Origin: Chryseobacterium soli
GTDB taxonomy: Bacteria > Bacteroidota > Bacteroidia > Flavobacteriales > Weeksellaceae
Direction: 5' to 3'
NCBI RefSeq assembly: GCF_000737705.1
Contig: NZ_JPRH01000009.1
Location: forward strand, 1-64,000
Length of the DNA: 64,000 bases
Positions 33,976-44,365 of the stretch are shown here, piece by piece. Made by a program: the position numbers and the translations under genes. The number at the start of each line of letters is the position of its first letter. Position 1 is the stretch's first letter. The notes below the pieces were generated by a model, which worked only from the letters and a program-made list of their open reading frames with translations, searched no databases and was not told the origin of the DNA.

Positions 33976-36816
33976 TTATTGTCTGTTTTTAACTAAGATC
34001 CAGCCCGTATATTTTATCGCTGTCTGCTTGCTGTTAGGCTCAGTCCAGCCGATTTCATACCAGTAATTTCCGGTAGGAACTCTTCTTCCATTGGTGGTTC
34101 CGTTCCATTTGTATCCGTTGGATTTATCTGCCTGATGAATTTTACTTCCATAGCGGTCGAAAATATTAAATATCAGGTTATTTTTGTGTGCCAATGCAGA
34201 ATAATCTATCGCATCATTTACTCCGTCATCATTTGGAGTAATTACATTAATCAGATTAGGAATGGTAACTTCTACCTGTATAGGTTCACAGTCGTAAGCA
34301 TCTTTTACGTATACAATAGCGTTACCTCTCGCTACATCAGTGAAAATATTAGAAGTCTGCCAATTGATATTATCCAGAGAGTACTGATAAGGAGCGGTAC
34401 CACCAACAGCATACACTGTAATCGTGTTGCCAGCAATATCAATTGTTGAAACTACAGGCTGTTCCGAAGCGTATACTTTCACAGTCTGTGTCGTGATACA
34501 TTCACCGGTTTTCAGTTTTACCCAATAGGTTCCTACTCCTACATTATTGATCGATTGGGTGGTAGCTCCTGTGCTCCATTCATAGCCATTGAATCCAGGT
34601 CCCGCATCCAATGTTGTTTTGTCTTCAATACATATGATTTTATCCACTAATACAGCCGATTTTACAGGTGGTAATACAACCAGGGTTACTTCTGCTATCC
34701 TGTAACAGCCATTTGCATTTGATATTTTTACATATGCCACGCCATTGGGAGCAACATAAGCCGTTGGATTTGTAATTTCGTTGGTTCCGTTGATGGCATC
34801 AGTAGGAGACGGATAGTATTTCTTAGTGACGCCCGGTTGTCCGGTAACGGTAGCATTAGTAAGATTAAATAAAGCCGTAGCAGGATTGGCTTCTATGAAG
34901 CAGGATCTTAAAATTGCATTTGTTACAATAGGGCTTTCAGATATGGTTAAGTTCAACGTTATTTCCTCACAGTCGGTAAAATCAGGGTTGTTTCCACAGA
35001 ATCTGTAAACGATTTTGTCTGGGCCTAAATATCCGAAAGTAGGGGCGTAGCTTATTACTCCAGTAGTTGGATCTATAGTGGCCGTTCCGTTAGCAGGCGG
35101 AGTTACAATGGTTACCGTTCCCGGTACCACAACCTGAGTAGAGGTAGTGAATTCCGGTACGATCATTTTAACGCCGTCACACACTGTCTCATTTTTAACG
35201 GTTTGCTGAAGACATGTAAATACTTTATACACCGGAGTAAATATCGGTGGGCATGTTCCTACTGTAATTTGTACGGTATAATTTCCTGACTGGGTTGGAG
35301 TGTAGGTATTATTTGTAGCACCGGGAATAGAGGTATTATTTCTGAACCATTGGTAAGATTCAAAGCTGTCATCTACTTCCAGAATGATTCCAGGAATACA
35401 GTCTCCCGTTTGTTTTGCAATAACCGGAATGGATGAGAATCCCGCGAAATATCCTCCATATCCTACCACACCACTTCCTCCGGAAATACCTGCGGTTACC
35501 GCTTTTGTAGAAGTAATCGTTACATTTCCGGTAACATTGGGCACAGAGTACGATACCCAATTAGTAGTTCCTGTTACAGAGTAAGGTCCTTGTGCAGCAG
35601 GAGGCTGTATTCCGTTGACCGTAACTGTCGCTCCGGTTTCGGTAAGAATATTTAATTTTACGGTATTGACTGTTGGAGGAAGGATATTAATCATTCCTAT
35701 CTCGTCAATTTTTCTTGGAAGATAACAATTCAAAGGTGGAATATAATTAAATCCAATGGTGGCATTACTAGTGGCAACCCCTGCTAATAATTGATATACA
35801 TAGACATTCTTGGATGTCTTAATGTACATATTATAGTGGTTGTTCCCCTGATTGATATAATTGGTGTTGAAATCTTTATTGACCCTGTAGCTTTTCCCTT
35901 CATTCAGAGTAACAACCGGAGTGGTGGAGTTGTTGATGAATACCTGTGTCCCATCTTCCGTTGCGACAATCAGGGCATCCTCCATTCTTTCGCTGATGTC
36001 TCCGTTTCCTTTTACCACAACAAATTCGTTTCCAAGTCTGTCTGTAGGTACCGACTGGTCCATTACAATATCAGATCCATCGAAAAAGCCACCGGCGGGA
36101 ATAATGGCAAACTGACCGTTAAAGTTTCCGTTGGTAACAGAAATAGGTTTGTCGGAGACTATTTTTGCCCCGATAAAACCTTCTTTATTTCCTAACTGAT
36201 CTCCGGTCCCCTCAATGATATAAGACTGTCCTTTATTTAAAGTGAACGTCAGCGTGGGATTGGTAACACCGGTCCAGCCATTGGTAAATACTACATCAGG
36301 AGAATAGTTGGAAACCGTTACCTTAGTATTGTCTTCAGTCGCTAAAATTCCCGTTGTAAAGTTTAATGCATTAATAGGATTCAGGATAGGAGATACGACG
36401 GCATAAAATTTTGTACCGATTCCGGCTTTTCCTTTAGAGGTTAAGATTTCACCGTGGCTGCTTACAGAAAATCTGAAGGTTGCAAAATATGGTTTTGTTC
36501 CTTTCGTATACAGTCCTTTCGTTCCGGGCGTAAAAAGTTCGCCGGTACTGCTGGCGATCATATTCGTCAGAGGAATGGTAAAAGTCTGCGGATTTCCTTT
36601 GCTGATCGTTACAGTTCCAATTACAGTGTTATTGCTGTAGATGGTTACCGGAAATGGTGTAACAGAATCTGTTGAGAAATATAAAGCCTGCTGCGGGCTG
36701 AGAATGTTTGTTGATCTGGCTGACATCGGAGCAAACCAGTGGTCTGTGTCTCTTTGTGCAAAGAGGACATTAATTGCCGAGACAATCAATGCAAACGTGA
36801 GTAAAAATTTTTTCAT
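33976..36816 (-). CDS. Giant T9SS type B adhesin-like protein (short form, copy 2)
   Basis: 946 aa. Signal peptide about 1-20 (AINVLFAQ). IgGFc-binding-like region (about 21-475: [55 protein letters not shown]), Ig-like domain (SYQWFRNNTSIPGAT), FCGNNPDFTDCEEI cadherin-like repeat (about 540-625), one Cys repeat, AGPGFNGYEWSTGATTQSI, SprB-like repeat (GGTAPYQYSLDNINW) and type B sorting domain (ITPNDDGVNDAIDYS ... [11 protein letters not shown]). It has the same length as copy 3 and lacks the extra repeat block of the long forms. It ends at the duplicated terminator at 33930-33951. Confidence 0.85.
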   Translation of the reverse strand: MKKFLLTFALIVSAINVLFAQRDTDHWFAPMSARSTNILSPQQALYFSTDSVTPFPVTIYSNNTVIGTVTISKGNPQTFTIPLTNMIASSTGELFTPGTKGLYTKGTKPYFATFRFSVSSHGEILTSKGKAGIGTKFYAVVSPILNPINALNFTTGILATEDNTKVTVSNYSPDVVFTNGWTGVTNPTLTFTLNKGQSYIIEGTGDQLGNKEGFIGAKIVSDKPISVTNGNFNGQFAIIPAGGFFDGSDIVMDQSVPTDRLGNEFVVVKGNGDISERMEDALIVATEDGTQVFINNSTTPVVTLNEGKSYRVNKDFNTNYINQGNNHYNMYIKTSKNVYVYQLLAGVATSNATIGFNYIPPLNCYLPRKIDEIGMINILPPTVNTVKLNILTETGATVTVNGIQPPAAQGPYSVTGTTNWVSYSVPNVTGNVTITSTKAVTAGISGGSGVVGYGGYFAGFSSIPVIAKQTGDCIPGIILEVDDSFESYQWFRNNTSIPGATNNTYTPTQSGNYTVQITVGTCPPIFTPVYKVFTCLQQTVKNETVCDGVKMIVPEFTTSTQVVVPGTVTIVTPPANGTATIDPTTGVISYAPTFGYLGPDKIVYRFCGNNPDFTDCEEITLNLTISESPIVTNAILRSCFIEANPATALFNLTNATVTGQPGVTKKYYPSPTDAINGTNEITNPTAYVAPNGVAYVKISNANGCYRIAEVTLVVLPPVKSAVLVDKIICIEDKTTLDAGPGFNGYEWSTGATTQSINNVGVGTYWVKLKTGECITTQTVKVYASEQPVVSTIDIAGNTITVYAVGGTAPYQYSLDNINWQTSNIFTDVARGNAIVYVKDAYDCEPIQVEVTIPNLINVITPNDDGVNDAIDYSALAHKNNLIFNIFDRYGSKIHQADKSNGYKWNGTTNGRRVPTGNYWYEIGWTEPNSKQTAIKYTGWILVKNRQ

Positions 36817-36901
36817 TTAAATGGAATTAGGATTTCTGCAAAAATAACGGAATAATCTTTATAAATTGAAAATATTTATAAAAAAATAGTAATGAAACAA
36901 T

Positions 36902-36929
36902 AAAAAAGCCACGATTTTAAAATCGTGGC
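36902..36929 (-). terminator. Terminator after T9SS type B copy 3 (duplicated terminator b)
   Basis: Identical 22-bp palindrome to that at 33930-33951, here at 36908-36929, again with A6 on its left so that the minus-strand transcript ends in T6. It lies 19 nt beyond the stop at 36949. Confidence 0.85.
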
Positions 36930-36948
36930 TTACTATTTAGTTGTACTG

Positions 36949-39789
36949 TTATTCTCTGTTTTTCACAAGAATCCAACCGGTGTATTTTATTGGAGTTTTT
37001 GCTTTATTAGGCTCATTCCAGTTAATGTGGTACCAATAGGTTCCGGTAACCAGTTTTTTATCATAATGCTTTCCGTCCCATTTGTAGTTATTGAACTTAT
37101 CTCCGGTAAATATCTTATTACCATATCTGTCATATACTACGAAGCTGAGGTTTTCCTTATAAGATAATTCGCTGTAATCTATATAGTCATTTTTATTATC
37201 ACCATTTGGAGTAATGGCATTTAATAAATTAGGAACTGTAATTTCAACAGAAACAGGCGTACAATCGTAAGCATCTTTCACATAGAATGTATGCTGGCCT
37301 CTTGAAAGACCGGTGAATACATTAGAATCCTGCCATGCAGAAGTTCCGTCTACGGAATATTTATAAGGTGGTTTTCCGCCATTTACGATTACTGTTGCCG
37401 TATTGTTAGAAATTTCAATTTGAGCGATTACCGGATCATCTGTCTTTTTTACTCTCACAATTTGTTTCAGGATGCATCCATTTTTTCCGAGCATTACCCA
37501 ATATTCACCTACCGGTACATTATTGATAACTGAAGTGGTTGCTCCAGTGCTCCATCGGTAAGAATCGTAGCCGGGACCAGCGTCAAGATTTGTTCTGCTG
37601 TCAATACAAATATATTGATCAACCAGAACAGGAGATTTCTTAATTGGAAGTGCAGTAAGGGTAATTTTAGCATTCGCTGTACATCCTTCGTTGGTCGTTA
37701 CTTTTACATAAACAGTTCCGCCTGTTGAAGGATAACTTGCAGGATTAGTAATTTCATTGGCACCGGCAAGAAGATCAGCCAGCGTACGGTAATACTTTTT
37801 CACTACCGGATTGTAAGTGGTAACATTAGCTGTCGTAAGATCAAAATAAGCATAAGGATCTACATCATATTGACAGGCTGTGATAGATACATCCGTTACA
37901 ACAAAAGGAACAACGGTAAGATTTAATGTGATCTGTTCGCAGTCTATAAATTCAGCGGCATTCCCACAGAATTTGTAAACAATCTTATCAGGTCCCAGAT
38001 ATCCAGGAGTTGGAACGTAAGTAATGGTTCCGTTTGAGTTAAGAGTTGCAGTTCCATGCGTAGGCTGTGTAATGATAACCAGCGTACCCGGAACCGGAGT
38101 TTGTGAAGAGGATGTGAATGCTGCTGTAATTACTTTGGTAGAACACGCATTCAAGGTCTGTGTAGTCTGTTTTAAGCAGGTAAACACTTTATAAATTGGT
38201 GTCGTAACCGGCGGGCAGCTTCCCATCGTTACTTTTACCGTATAGTTTCCGGCTTGTGTCGGGGTGTAGGTATTGCTTACTGCTCCGGTGATAATGGTTC
38301 CGTTCAGGTACCATTGGTAGGTCTCGTAGCTGTCATCCACTTCAAGGATAATACCTGGAACACATTCTCCGGTTTGTTTTGCAATAACGGGAATAGAAGA
38401 GAATCCTGCAAAATACCCACCGTATCCTACAGCCCCACTTCCACCGGCGATTCCAGCAGTAACTGCTTTTGTAGAGGTAACGGTAACATTTCCTGTTATA
38501 TTGGGAACAGAATAAGATACCCATGCAGTAGTTCCTGTAACAGGATATGGTCCCTGTGTTGCAGGCAGTGGTCCATTGTTTACCATAACGGTAGCTCCTG
38601 CTTCAGTAAGAATATTTAATTTTACGGTATTGGTGGTAGGAGGTAGAATATTTACCATTGCAATTTCATCAATCTTCCTTGGCAGGAAGCAGTTCAAAGG
38701 GGGAACATAGTTATACCCTTCTGTAGCAGTATAATTGTCAATACCTGCCAGAAGCTGATATACATATACATTTTTCGTTGTTTTGATGTGCATATTATAG
38801 TGCCCATTTCCCTGATCAATGTATTTATTTACAAATGTGCCGTTAGGACCTGCGCTTACGCGGTACCATTGTCCTTCATTAAGGGTCGCGGCAGCAGTAC
38901 CTCCGCCGTTTACAAATACTTCCGTATTGTTTTCTGTTGCGATTATCAGTGCATCTTCTACACCGTCGGTAATAAGTCCGTTTCCTTTTACAAGAACAAA
39001 TTCATTTCCTAATCGGTCTGTAGGTACAGACTGGTCCATCACGATATCTGAACCACTTCCGTTAATTTGCGGAAGGGCAAACTGGCCGTTAAAGTTTCCA
39101 TTGGTTACAGAAATAGGCTTATCAGATTCTATTTTTGCGCCGATAAAACCTGTAGCATTGGTACCATTATTTTGCAATCCCTCAATAATGTATGATTTTC
39201 CTTTATTAAGAGTAAAGGTCATCGTTGGGTTGGTGGCTCCGGTAGTACCATTAGAAAACTGAACACCTGGATCATATCCTGAAACGGTTACTGTAGTATT
39301 ATCCTCTGTTGCCAGAATTCCCGCTGTAAAATTCAGATAAGTAAGGGTTTGTCCTGTCATTGGAGTTGCCGCAGCATAAAATTTCTTTCCAATTCCTGCT
39401 TTACCTTTAGAAGTTAATATCTCTCCGTGGCTCAAAACACTAAATCTGAAGTTTACAAAATAAGGTTTCGGCCCTTTAGTGTAAAGCCCTTTGCCTACCG
39501 ATGTGAATTTTTCACTGGTGGTAGAAGTTATCATATTCGTGGTAGGAATCGGAAATACTTTAGGATCGCCCTTTGTGATTGTAACTGTTCCCAGTAACAA
39601 ACCATTACTATAGATCTCTACCGGGAAAGGTATTAACGAGTCTGTAGAAAAATATAATGCCTGCTGGGGACTGGAGAGCGCAGATGCATTTGCAGCCATT
39701 GGCGCAAACCAGTGCTCCGTATCTCTTTGTGCAAAGAGGGTATTAATTGTAAAAAAAACTAATACTAAACTGAGTAGAAATCTTTTCAT
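36949..39789 (-). CDS. Giant T9SS type B adhesin-like protein (short form, copy 3)
   Basis: 946 aa, same length as copy 2 and close to it throughout. Signal peptide ends TINTLFAQ. IgGFc-like region with [35 protein letters not shown] and [18 protein letters not shown]; Ig-like domain ([14 protein letters not shown]); cadherin-like [33 protein letters not shown]; SprB-like [16 protein letters not shown]; type B sorting domain ([15 protein letters not shown] ... [11 protein letters not shown]). Only 78 nt separate it from copy 4, with no terminator seen between them, so both may share a transcript. It ends at the duplicated terminator at 36908-36929. Confidence 0.85.
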   Translation of the reverse strand: MKRFLLSLVLVFFTINTLFAQRDTEHWFAPMAANASALSSPQQALYFSTDSLIPFPVEIYSNGLLLGTVTITKGDPKVFPIPTTNMITSTTSEKFTSVGKGLYTKGPKPYFVNFRFSVLSHGEILTSKGKAGIGKKFYAAATPMTGQTLTYLNFTAGILATEDNTTVTVSGYDPGVQFSNGTTGATNPTMTFTLNKGKSYIIEGLQNNGTNATGFIGAKIESDKPISVTNGNFNGQFALPQINGSGSDIVMDQSVPTDRLGNEFVLVKGNGLITDGVEDALIIATENNTEVFVNGGGTAAATLNEGQWYRVSAGPNGTFVNKYIDQGNGHYNMHIKTTKNVYVYQLLAGIDNYTATEGYNYVPPLNCFLPRKIDEIAMVNILPPTTNTVKLNILTEAGATVMVNNGPLPATQGPYPVTGTTAWVSYSVPNITGNVTVTSTKAVTAGIAGGSGAVGYGGYFAGFSSIPVIAKQTGECVPGIILEVDDSYETYQWYLNGTIITGAVSNTYTPTQAGNYTVKVTMGSCPPVTTPIYKVFTCLKQTTQTLNACSTKVITAAFTSSSQTPVPGTLVIITQPTHGTATLNSNGTITYVPTPGYLGPDKIVYKFCGNAAEFIDCEQITLNLTVVPFVVTDVSITACQYDVDPYAYFDLTTANVTTYNPVVKKYYRTLADLLAGANEITNPASYPSTGGTVYVKVTTNEGCTANAKITLTALPIKKSPVLVDQYICIDSRTNLDAGPGYDSYRWSTGATTSVINNVPVGEYWVMLGKNGCILKQIVRVKKTDDPVIAQIEISNNTATVIVNGGKPPYKYSVDGTSAWQDSNVFTGLSRGQHTFYVKDAYDCTPVSVEITVPNLLNAITPNGDNKNDYIDYSELSYKENLSFVVYDRYGNKIFTGDKFNNYKWDGKHYDKKLVTGTYWYHINWNEPNKAKTPIKYTGWILVKNRE

Positions 39790-39867
39790 GTGGTGGGAAT
39801 TAGGATTTCTACAAAATTAAAATAATATTTGAGATATTGTTAATAAAATGTAAACAAAACATAAAAA

Positions 39868-42800
39868 TTATTCGCGATTTTTAATTAAAAGCCATCCTGA
39901 ATATGAAACTGGTAATTTGGTGTCTGGTTCAATCCATTTTATTACATACCAATAAGTTCCGGTTGGAAGGTTTCTTCCCGCGACCTTTCCATCCCAGCTG
40001 TAAGTTCGGTCAGCAGACTTGTATACCTGTGCTCCATATCGGTCTGCAACTTCTATGCTTACATCCTGTTTTATTTTCAGATCAGAATAGTTAAGAACGT
40101 CATTAATTCCATCCCCATTCGGAGTAATGGCATTCACAAGATTGATTACTAAAAACTCTTTCGTTACAGGAAGACATCCATCGGCTCCCAGAACGTATAC
40201 ATTGTGGATTCCTCTGTTAAGTCCTATGAAAACATTCGAAGTCTGATAATCGATTCCGTTTAAAGAGTATTGATAAGGAGGGGTACCTCCTGTAGCATAC
40301 ACAGTGGCTGTTGATCCTACTACATCTATTCTTGTAATGGTAGGAGCCTGAGCGGTAGTTACACTTACATTCTGACGGTAAATACATCCGTTAAAACCTA
40401 AATCTACATAATAATTTCCAGCTCCAGCACTAATAGTCTGCGTGGTTGCCCCGTTGCTCCACAAATATGATGAGAATCCCGGACCGGCATCCAATATTAC
40501 ATGCTCATTTGAACAGATTACCTGATCGTGCAGTTTTTCTGATTTCTTGGGAGATTTTAAAGTAAGAATTAAAACACCTGTATTAGGACATCCGGCAGGA
40601 CTTTGAAATCTGATATAATACGTGCTTACTGAAGTAATAAGCTGCGTAGCTGCTATAGGATTGGTTCCGCTTTGCGCATTGGCCAATGTTGTATAGAATG
40701 ATAAAATTACCGCAGGATCTGTTGTGAATAAATTCTTATAATCGTTAAGATTTACATTTTCAGAACCGTTGAGATTACTGTCACAGATGTTCATGTTGGC
40801 AGTACCAGTGAGTAATGGGATTTTATTTCCAATCTTAAAATTGATCTGACCAAAAACAGTGGGGCAGTCACCGGAATTAGCCGACACTCGGACATACACA
40901 GTTGTATTGGCAGTATACGTCCAGTTAACAGGAAGCGTGTTGTTATTTCCTGCAGTGGCATCTGCCTGGCTAAGATAGTATTTAACCGTAAAGTTCCCTG
41001 CATTGGTAACAATCTGAGGAGTAACAGTTGCAAAGTTAACACTGATAATTCCATCGAAATTATCATCACAAATATCCGCATTGAAATTACTAGTGTTGAT
41101 GTTCGGAGAAGGATTCGCCGTTAAAGTGATCTGAGCCGTTTTAGAACATCCTGCGGCCGACGTTACATTGGCATAAATAATACCCGTTGGTCCCGTATAA
41201 GCAGCCGGATTTGCAATCTGCCCGGTTAGATTGGCGTTCGTGAAATAAGTAACTGTCGTACCCAGATCAGGAGTAACGTTGGCTGTAGTGAGGTTGAAAG
41301 TTCCATTTCCATTGTTGGTGGTACAAGACGATAAAGTCGCATTCGTTACCTGAAGCACATCCGTATTTATGATAATTTTGAAATATTCAAATGCTGCAGG
41401 ATTTCCATTCCCCTGAATATAATAGATAAATGTATCCGTTGTATCTGCAGTAAGCCCCGGGTTAGGAGTATAAGTGATCTGTCCTGTTGTTGGATTTACT
41501 ACTGCTGTTCCATTCGTAGGCTGCGAAATAATACTTGTAAAAGAAGGAACAATAGCCTGTGTTGAATTAGTAAATACAGGAGTGATTACTTTAGTATTAC
41601 AAGAACCGATATTATAGGTTGTCGTAGATATAGGCGGACATAGCGTATACTCGTATTCTGTAGTCATTCTGGACTCACAGTTATTTTTTGTAATGTAACA
41701 GGTATAAGTTCCCGCACCGTAAAGCTCAGGATTGATAGAATAAGAAGTTGCCCCTGGAATTGCAACCCCATTAAAATACCATTGATATGCATCATAATTG
41801 CTGTCTACCTGAAGAATTATCCCGGCATAGCAATCTCCAGATTTTGTAATCGCCGGTACCGAAGAAAACCCTGCGAAATACCCGCCGTAGCCTACTGCAC
41901 CGTTTCCGGCTGCTATCCCTGCGGTTACAGGTTTTGTAGAGTTCACCGTTACATTTCCTGTGATATTCAGGATAGAATACGTTACCCATCCAGCATTTCC
42001 CGTTACAGGATAAGGTCCGCTTGCGGCAGGAATCGGGTTTCCGTTTAAGGTTACAGCCGCACCTGCCTGGGTGATGATATTAAGTTTAGTATCATAACTG
42101 GTAGCCCCGATTTTATTAATAATTCCTATTTCATTAATTTCCTTTGGCAGAAAACAGCTCAATGGGGGAATAAAGTTCATTCCTCCGGTTGCATATACCG
42201 TACTTCCGGAAGTTCCTGCCAGAAGCTGATAGACATATACATTATTAGTAGCGGAGATGCTCATATTATAGTTACTGTTTCCCTGGTTGATATAGTTGGT
42301 ACCCTGTACAATATAGTATTGGCCTGCATTCATGGTAACATTATTCAAAAGGTTTCCGTTTACAGTAAGTTTGGTATTGTTTACGGTCGCAACAACCAGA
42401 GCAGCTTCCATTCCTGAATTCGCCGGGCCGTTTCCTTTTACCATCACAAAGTCTTTTCCTAAACGGTCTACAGGAACAGCCTGATCCATCAGGACATCTA
42501 CATTGCTGTTGTTTTGAGTCGTATAAATACTGTTGAAATTTCCATTGGTTACAGAGATGGGTTTATTGGCCACAATTTTGGCTCCTACGAGTCCGTTTAA
42601 ATTGCTTGGAGCCAGGTCACTCTGTGCTTCGATGATATATGATTTACCCTTATTAAGAGTGAATGTTCTGGTAGGAGCCGAAATACCATCAGAGAAAACA
42701 ACATTGGGATTGTATCCTGATAGTGTTACCGTAGTATTGTCTTCTGTCGCAATAACACCAATGGTTGAGTTGACATATGGTTTTGCCGTTGTATTGGGAG

Positions 42801-43215
42801 CCACTCCTACGAAAAAGTTTTTTCCGATAGCGGCTAATCCTTTTGAAGTTATAATTTCAGCCTGATTGGGAACGGCAAACCTGAAGTTGGCAAAGAATTT
42901 TTTATTTCCTTTTACATTTAGTCCCATCGGTCTGGCATTAAACAGATTCGACAGCGTAGAAGCCACCATGAAGTTGTTGGGAATGGTCACTTGTACCGGG
43001 TTTCCCTTGCTTACCTGTACGGTAGAAAATAAAGTATTGTTGTTATAAATCTGTACGGGAAAGGCTACTGTTTCATTGGTAGACAAATATAAGTAACATT
43101 CTGCGCTTCCCTGAAGAGAACTTGCAGACATTGGAGCAAACCAGTGTTCAGTATCTAATTGTGCATTAACTAACAGACAAAGGAAAGTGCAGATAGCGAG
43201 TAGAAGTTTTTTCAT
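39868..43215 (-). CDS. Giant T9SS type B adhesin-like protein (long form, copy 4)
   Basis: 1115 aa. Signal peptide ends LCLLVNAQ. The first half is IgGFc-binding-like ([54 protein letters not shown]). An Ig-like part (YQWYFNGVAIPGAT) and a cadherin-like repeat (TDTFIYYIQGNGNPAAFEY) follow, then the extra Cys block (DDNFDGIISVNFATV, NICDSNLNGSENVNL) shared with copy 1, AGPGFSSYLWSNGATTQTI, SprB-like GGTPPYQYSLNGIDY, and the type B sorting domain (ITPNGDGINDVLNYS ... YSGWLLIKNRE). It is the first transcribed copy. In the second half it is closer to copy 1 than to the inner copies. Confidence 0.85.
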   Translation of the reverse strand: MKKLLLAICTFLCLLVNAQLDTEHWFAPMSASSLQGSAECYLYLSTNETVAFPVQIYNNNTLFSTVQVSKGNPVQVTIPNNFMVASTLSNLFNARPMGLNVKGNKKFFANFRFAVPNQAEIITSKGLAAIGKNFFVGVAPNTTAKPYVNSTIGVIATEDNTTVTLSGYNPNVVFSDGISAPTRTFTLNKGKSYIIEAQSDLAPSNLNGLVGAKIVANKPISVTNGNFNSIYTTQNNSNVDVLMDQAVPVDRLGKDFVMVKGNGPANSGMEAALVVATVNNTKLTVNGNLLNNVTMNAGQYYIVQGTNYINQGNSNYNMSISATNNVYVYQLLAGTSGSTVYATGGMNFIPPLSCFLPKEINEIGIINKIGATSYDTKLNIITQAGAAVTLNGNPIPAASGPYPVTGNAGWVTYSILNITGNVTVNSTKPVTAGIAAGNGAVGYGGYFAGFSSVPAITKSGDCYAGIILQVDSNYDAYQWYFNGVAIPGATSYSINPELYGAGTYTCYITKNNCESRMTTEYEYTLCPPISTTTYNIGSCNTKVITPVFTNSTQAIVPSFTSIISQPTNGTAVVNPTTGQITYTPNPGLTADTTDTFIYYIQGNGNPAAFEYFKIIINTDVLQVTNATLSSCTTNNGNGTFNLTTANVTPDLGTTVTYFTNANLTGQIANPAAYTGPTGIIYANVTSAAGCSKTAQITLTANPSPNINTSNFNADICDDNFDGIISVNFATVTPQIVTNAGNFTVKYYLSQADATAGNNNTLPVNWTYTANTTVYVRVSANSGDCPTVFGQINFKIGNKIPLLTGTANMNICDSNLNGSENVNLNDYKNLFTTDPAVILSFYTTLANAQSGTNPIAATQLITSVSTYYIRFQSPAGCPNTGVLILTLKSPKKSEKLHDQVICSNEHVILDAGPGFSSYLWSNGATTQTISAGAGNYYVDLGFNGCIYRQNVSVTTAQAPTITRIDVVGSTATVYATGGTPPYQYSLNGIDYQTSNVFIGLNRGIHNVYVLGADGCLPVTKEFLVINLVNAITPNGDGINDVLNYSDLKIKQDVSIEVADRYGAQVYKSADRTYSWDGKVAGRNLPTGTYWYVIKWIEPDTKLPVSYSGWLLIKNRE

Positions 43216-43349
43216 GTATTATTATAAGGGGCAGCAAATTTAAACATTAAAAGTCAAAATTTTACATAAAAAATCCCGCGAAATTCTGTTTGCCTGTATA
43301 TTGTTGTAGATTTAAGATTAGCGTAATAAATGGTTCATAATGAGCACAA

Positions 43350-43377
43350 AAAAATCCCGGTGAAAATTCACCGGGAT
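43350..43377 (-). terminator. Terminator after tsf
   Basis: A perfect 11-bp stem ATCCCGGTGAA/TTCACCGGGAT (43354-43377) with a 2-nt spacer, preceded on the plus strand by A so that the minus-strand transcript ends in T7. It is 25 nt after the tsf stop. Confidence 0.85.
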
Positions 43378-43402
43378 CAGTATTTTTCTTTGAAAAGAGA
43401 AA

Positions 43403-44230
43403 TTAAGCTAAGCTTGCTCTTACAAATCCTGTTACTTTAAGGTCTCCATTTACAGATTTTACATAATCAGCAATAGAAATACTTGCGTCTTTAATGAAAT
43501 CCTGGTGTACCAAAGTGTTGTCTTTGTAGAATCTCTGCATTTTACCTTTCAAGATATTGTCGATAATGTTTGCAGGTTTCCCTTCTTCAGTAAGTTTATG
43601 TCTTTCGATCTCTAATTCTTTATCGATTGTTTCCTGAGAAACAGCATGTTCGTCAAGAGCGATAGGGTTCATAGCAGCAACCTGCATAGAAACAGCTTTA
43701 GCAGCTTCGTCAGCTCCGTCTACTTTAGCAGAAAGAGAAGTGATTGCAGCAATCTTGTTTCCAGCGTGGATGTAAGCTCCAACGAAAGGTCCGTCTAATC
43801 TTTCGAAAGTACCGATCTCGATTTTTTCACCGATAACACCTGTTTGCTCGATAAGTTTTTCAGCAACAGTCATTCCGTGGAAATCAGTAGCTAAAAGCTC
43901 TTCTTTAGAAGCAGCAACGACAGCCATCTCAGCTAATTCGTAAGCTAGCTCGATGAACGCTTCGTTTTTAGCAACGAAGTCAGTCTCACAGTTTAGAGAA
44001 ATGATAACTCCTAAAGTGTTATCTTCGTTTACTCTAGCGATAACTGCACCTTCAGCAGACTCTCTGTCAGCTCTGTTAGCAGCTACTTTCTGTCCTTTTT
44101 TTCTAAGGATGTCGATCGCTTTGTCGAAATCTCCTTCAGCTTCAACTAAAGCTTTTTTGCAGTCCATCATACCTGCACCTGTAATGTTTCTCAATTTTGC
44201 TACGTCTGCAGCAGCTGGTGTATAAGACAT
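43403..44230 (-). CDS. tsf: Elongation factor Ts
   Basis: 275 aa. EF-Ts recharges EF-Tu with GTP. The N-terminal UBA-like domain (VAKLRNITGAGMMDCKKAL) and the core motif LNCETDFVAKNEAF are clear. Length is normal for Bacteroidota. It is usually downstream of rpsB; here it lies about 17 kb away on the opposite strand, with its own promoter (TATCTTTG at 44285-44292) and terminator. The 14-bp inverted repeat at 44259-44318 brackets that promoter. Confidence 0.97.
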   Translation of the reverse strand: MSYTPAAADVAKLRNITGAGMMDCKKALVEAEGDFDKAIDILRKKGQKVAANRADRESAEGAVIARVNEDNTLGVIISLNCETDFVAKNEAFIELAYELAEMAVVAASKEELLATDFHGMTVAEKLIEQTGVIGEKIEIGTFERLDGPFVGAYIHAGNKIAAITSLSAKVDGADEAAKAVSMQVAAMNPIALDEHAVSQETIDKELEIERHKLTEEGKPANIIDNILKGKMQRFYKDNTLVHQDFIKDASISIADYVKSVNGDLKVTGFVRASLA

Positions 44231-44258
44231 AATATCTATTTTTTTTTATTTAAGATTG

Positions 44259-44318
44259 ATTTTTTAGTTTATTTTTGAGCAGGGCAAAGATAATGATTTT
44301 AATGATAAACTAAAAAAT
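44259..44318. repeat. 14-bp inverted repeat bracketing the tsf promoter
   Basis: Arms ATTTTTTAGTTTAT (44259-44272) and ATAAACTAAAAAAT (44305-44318) are perfect inverted copies with a 32-nt spacer. The tsf -7 box (44285-44292) lies in the spacer, so the arms fall in the tsf leader and just upstream of its promoter. It is also next to the proposed inversion breakpoint. Confidence 0.5.
44285..44292 (-). promoter_or_regulatory. tsf -7 box, TATCTTTG
   Basis: A minus-strand match to TAnnTTTG, about 55 nt before the tsf ATG. No clear -33 TTG is seen. It shows that tsf does not depend on the rpsB promoter here. Confidence 0.45.
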
Positions 44319-44365
44319 GACTTTTTGCGTTATTTGTATATCTACTAATATTTAATAGCTAATTA

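Noticed and set aside
30464..43215. Many antisense open frames of 60-150 codons in the giant T9SS genes.
   Set aside because: They are a by-product of the repeated codon patterns of the large genes; none has a promoter, signal or family motif.
30464..43215. CRISPR-like regular repeats.
   Set aside because: The repeated units are coding domain repeats of unequal spacing and not short identical repeats with unique spacers.
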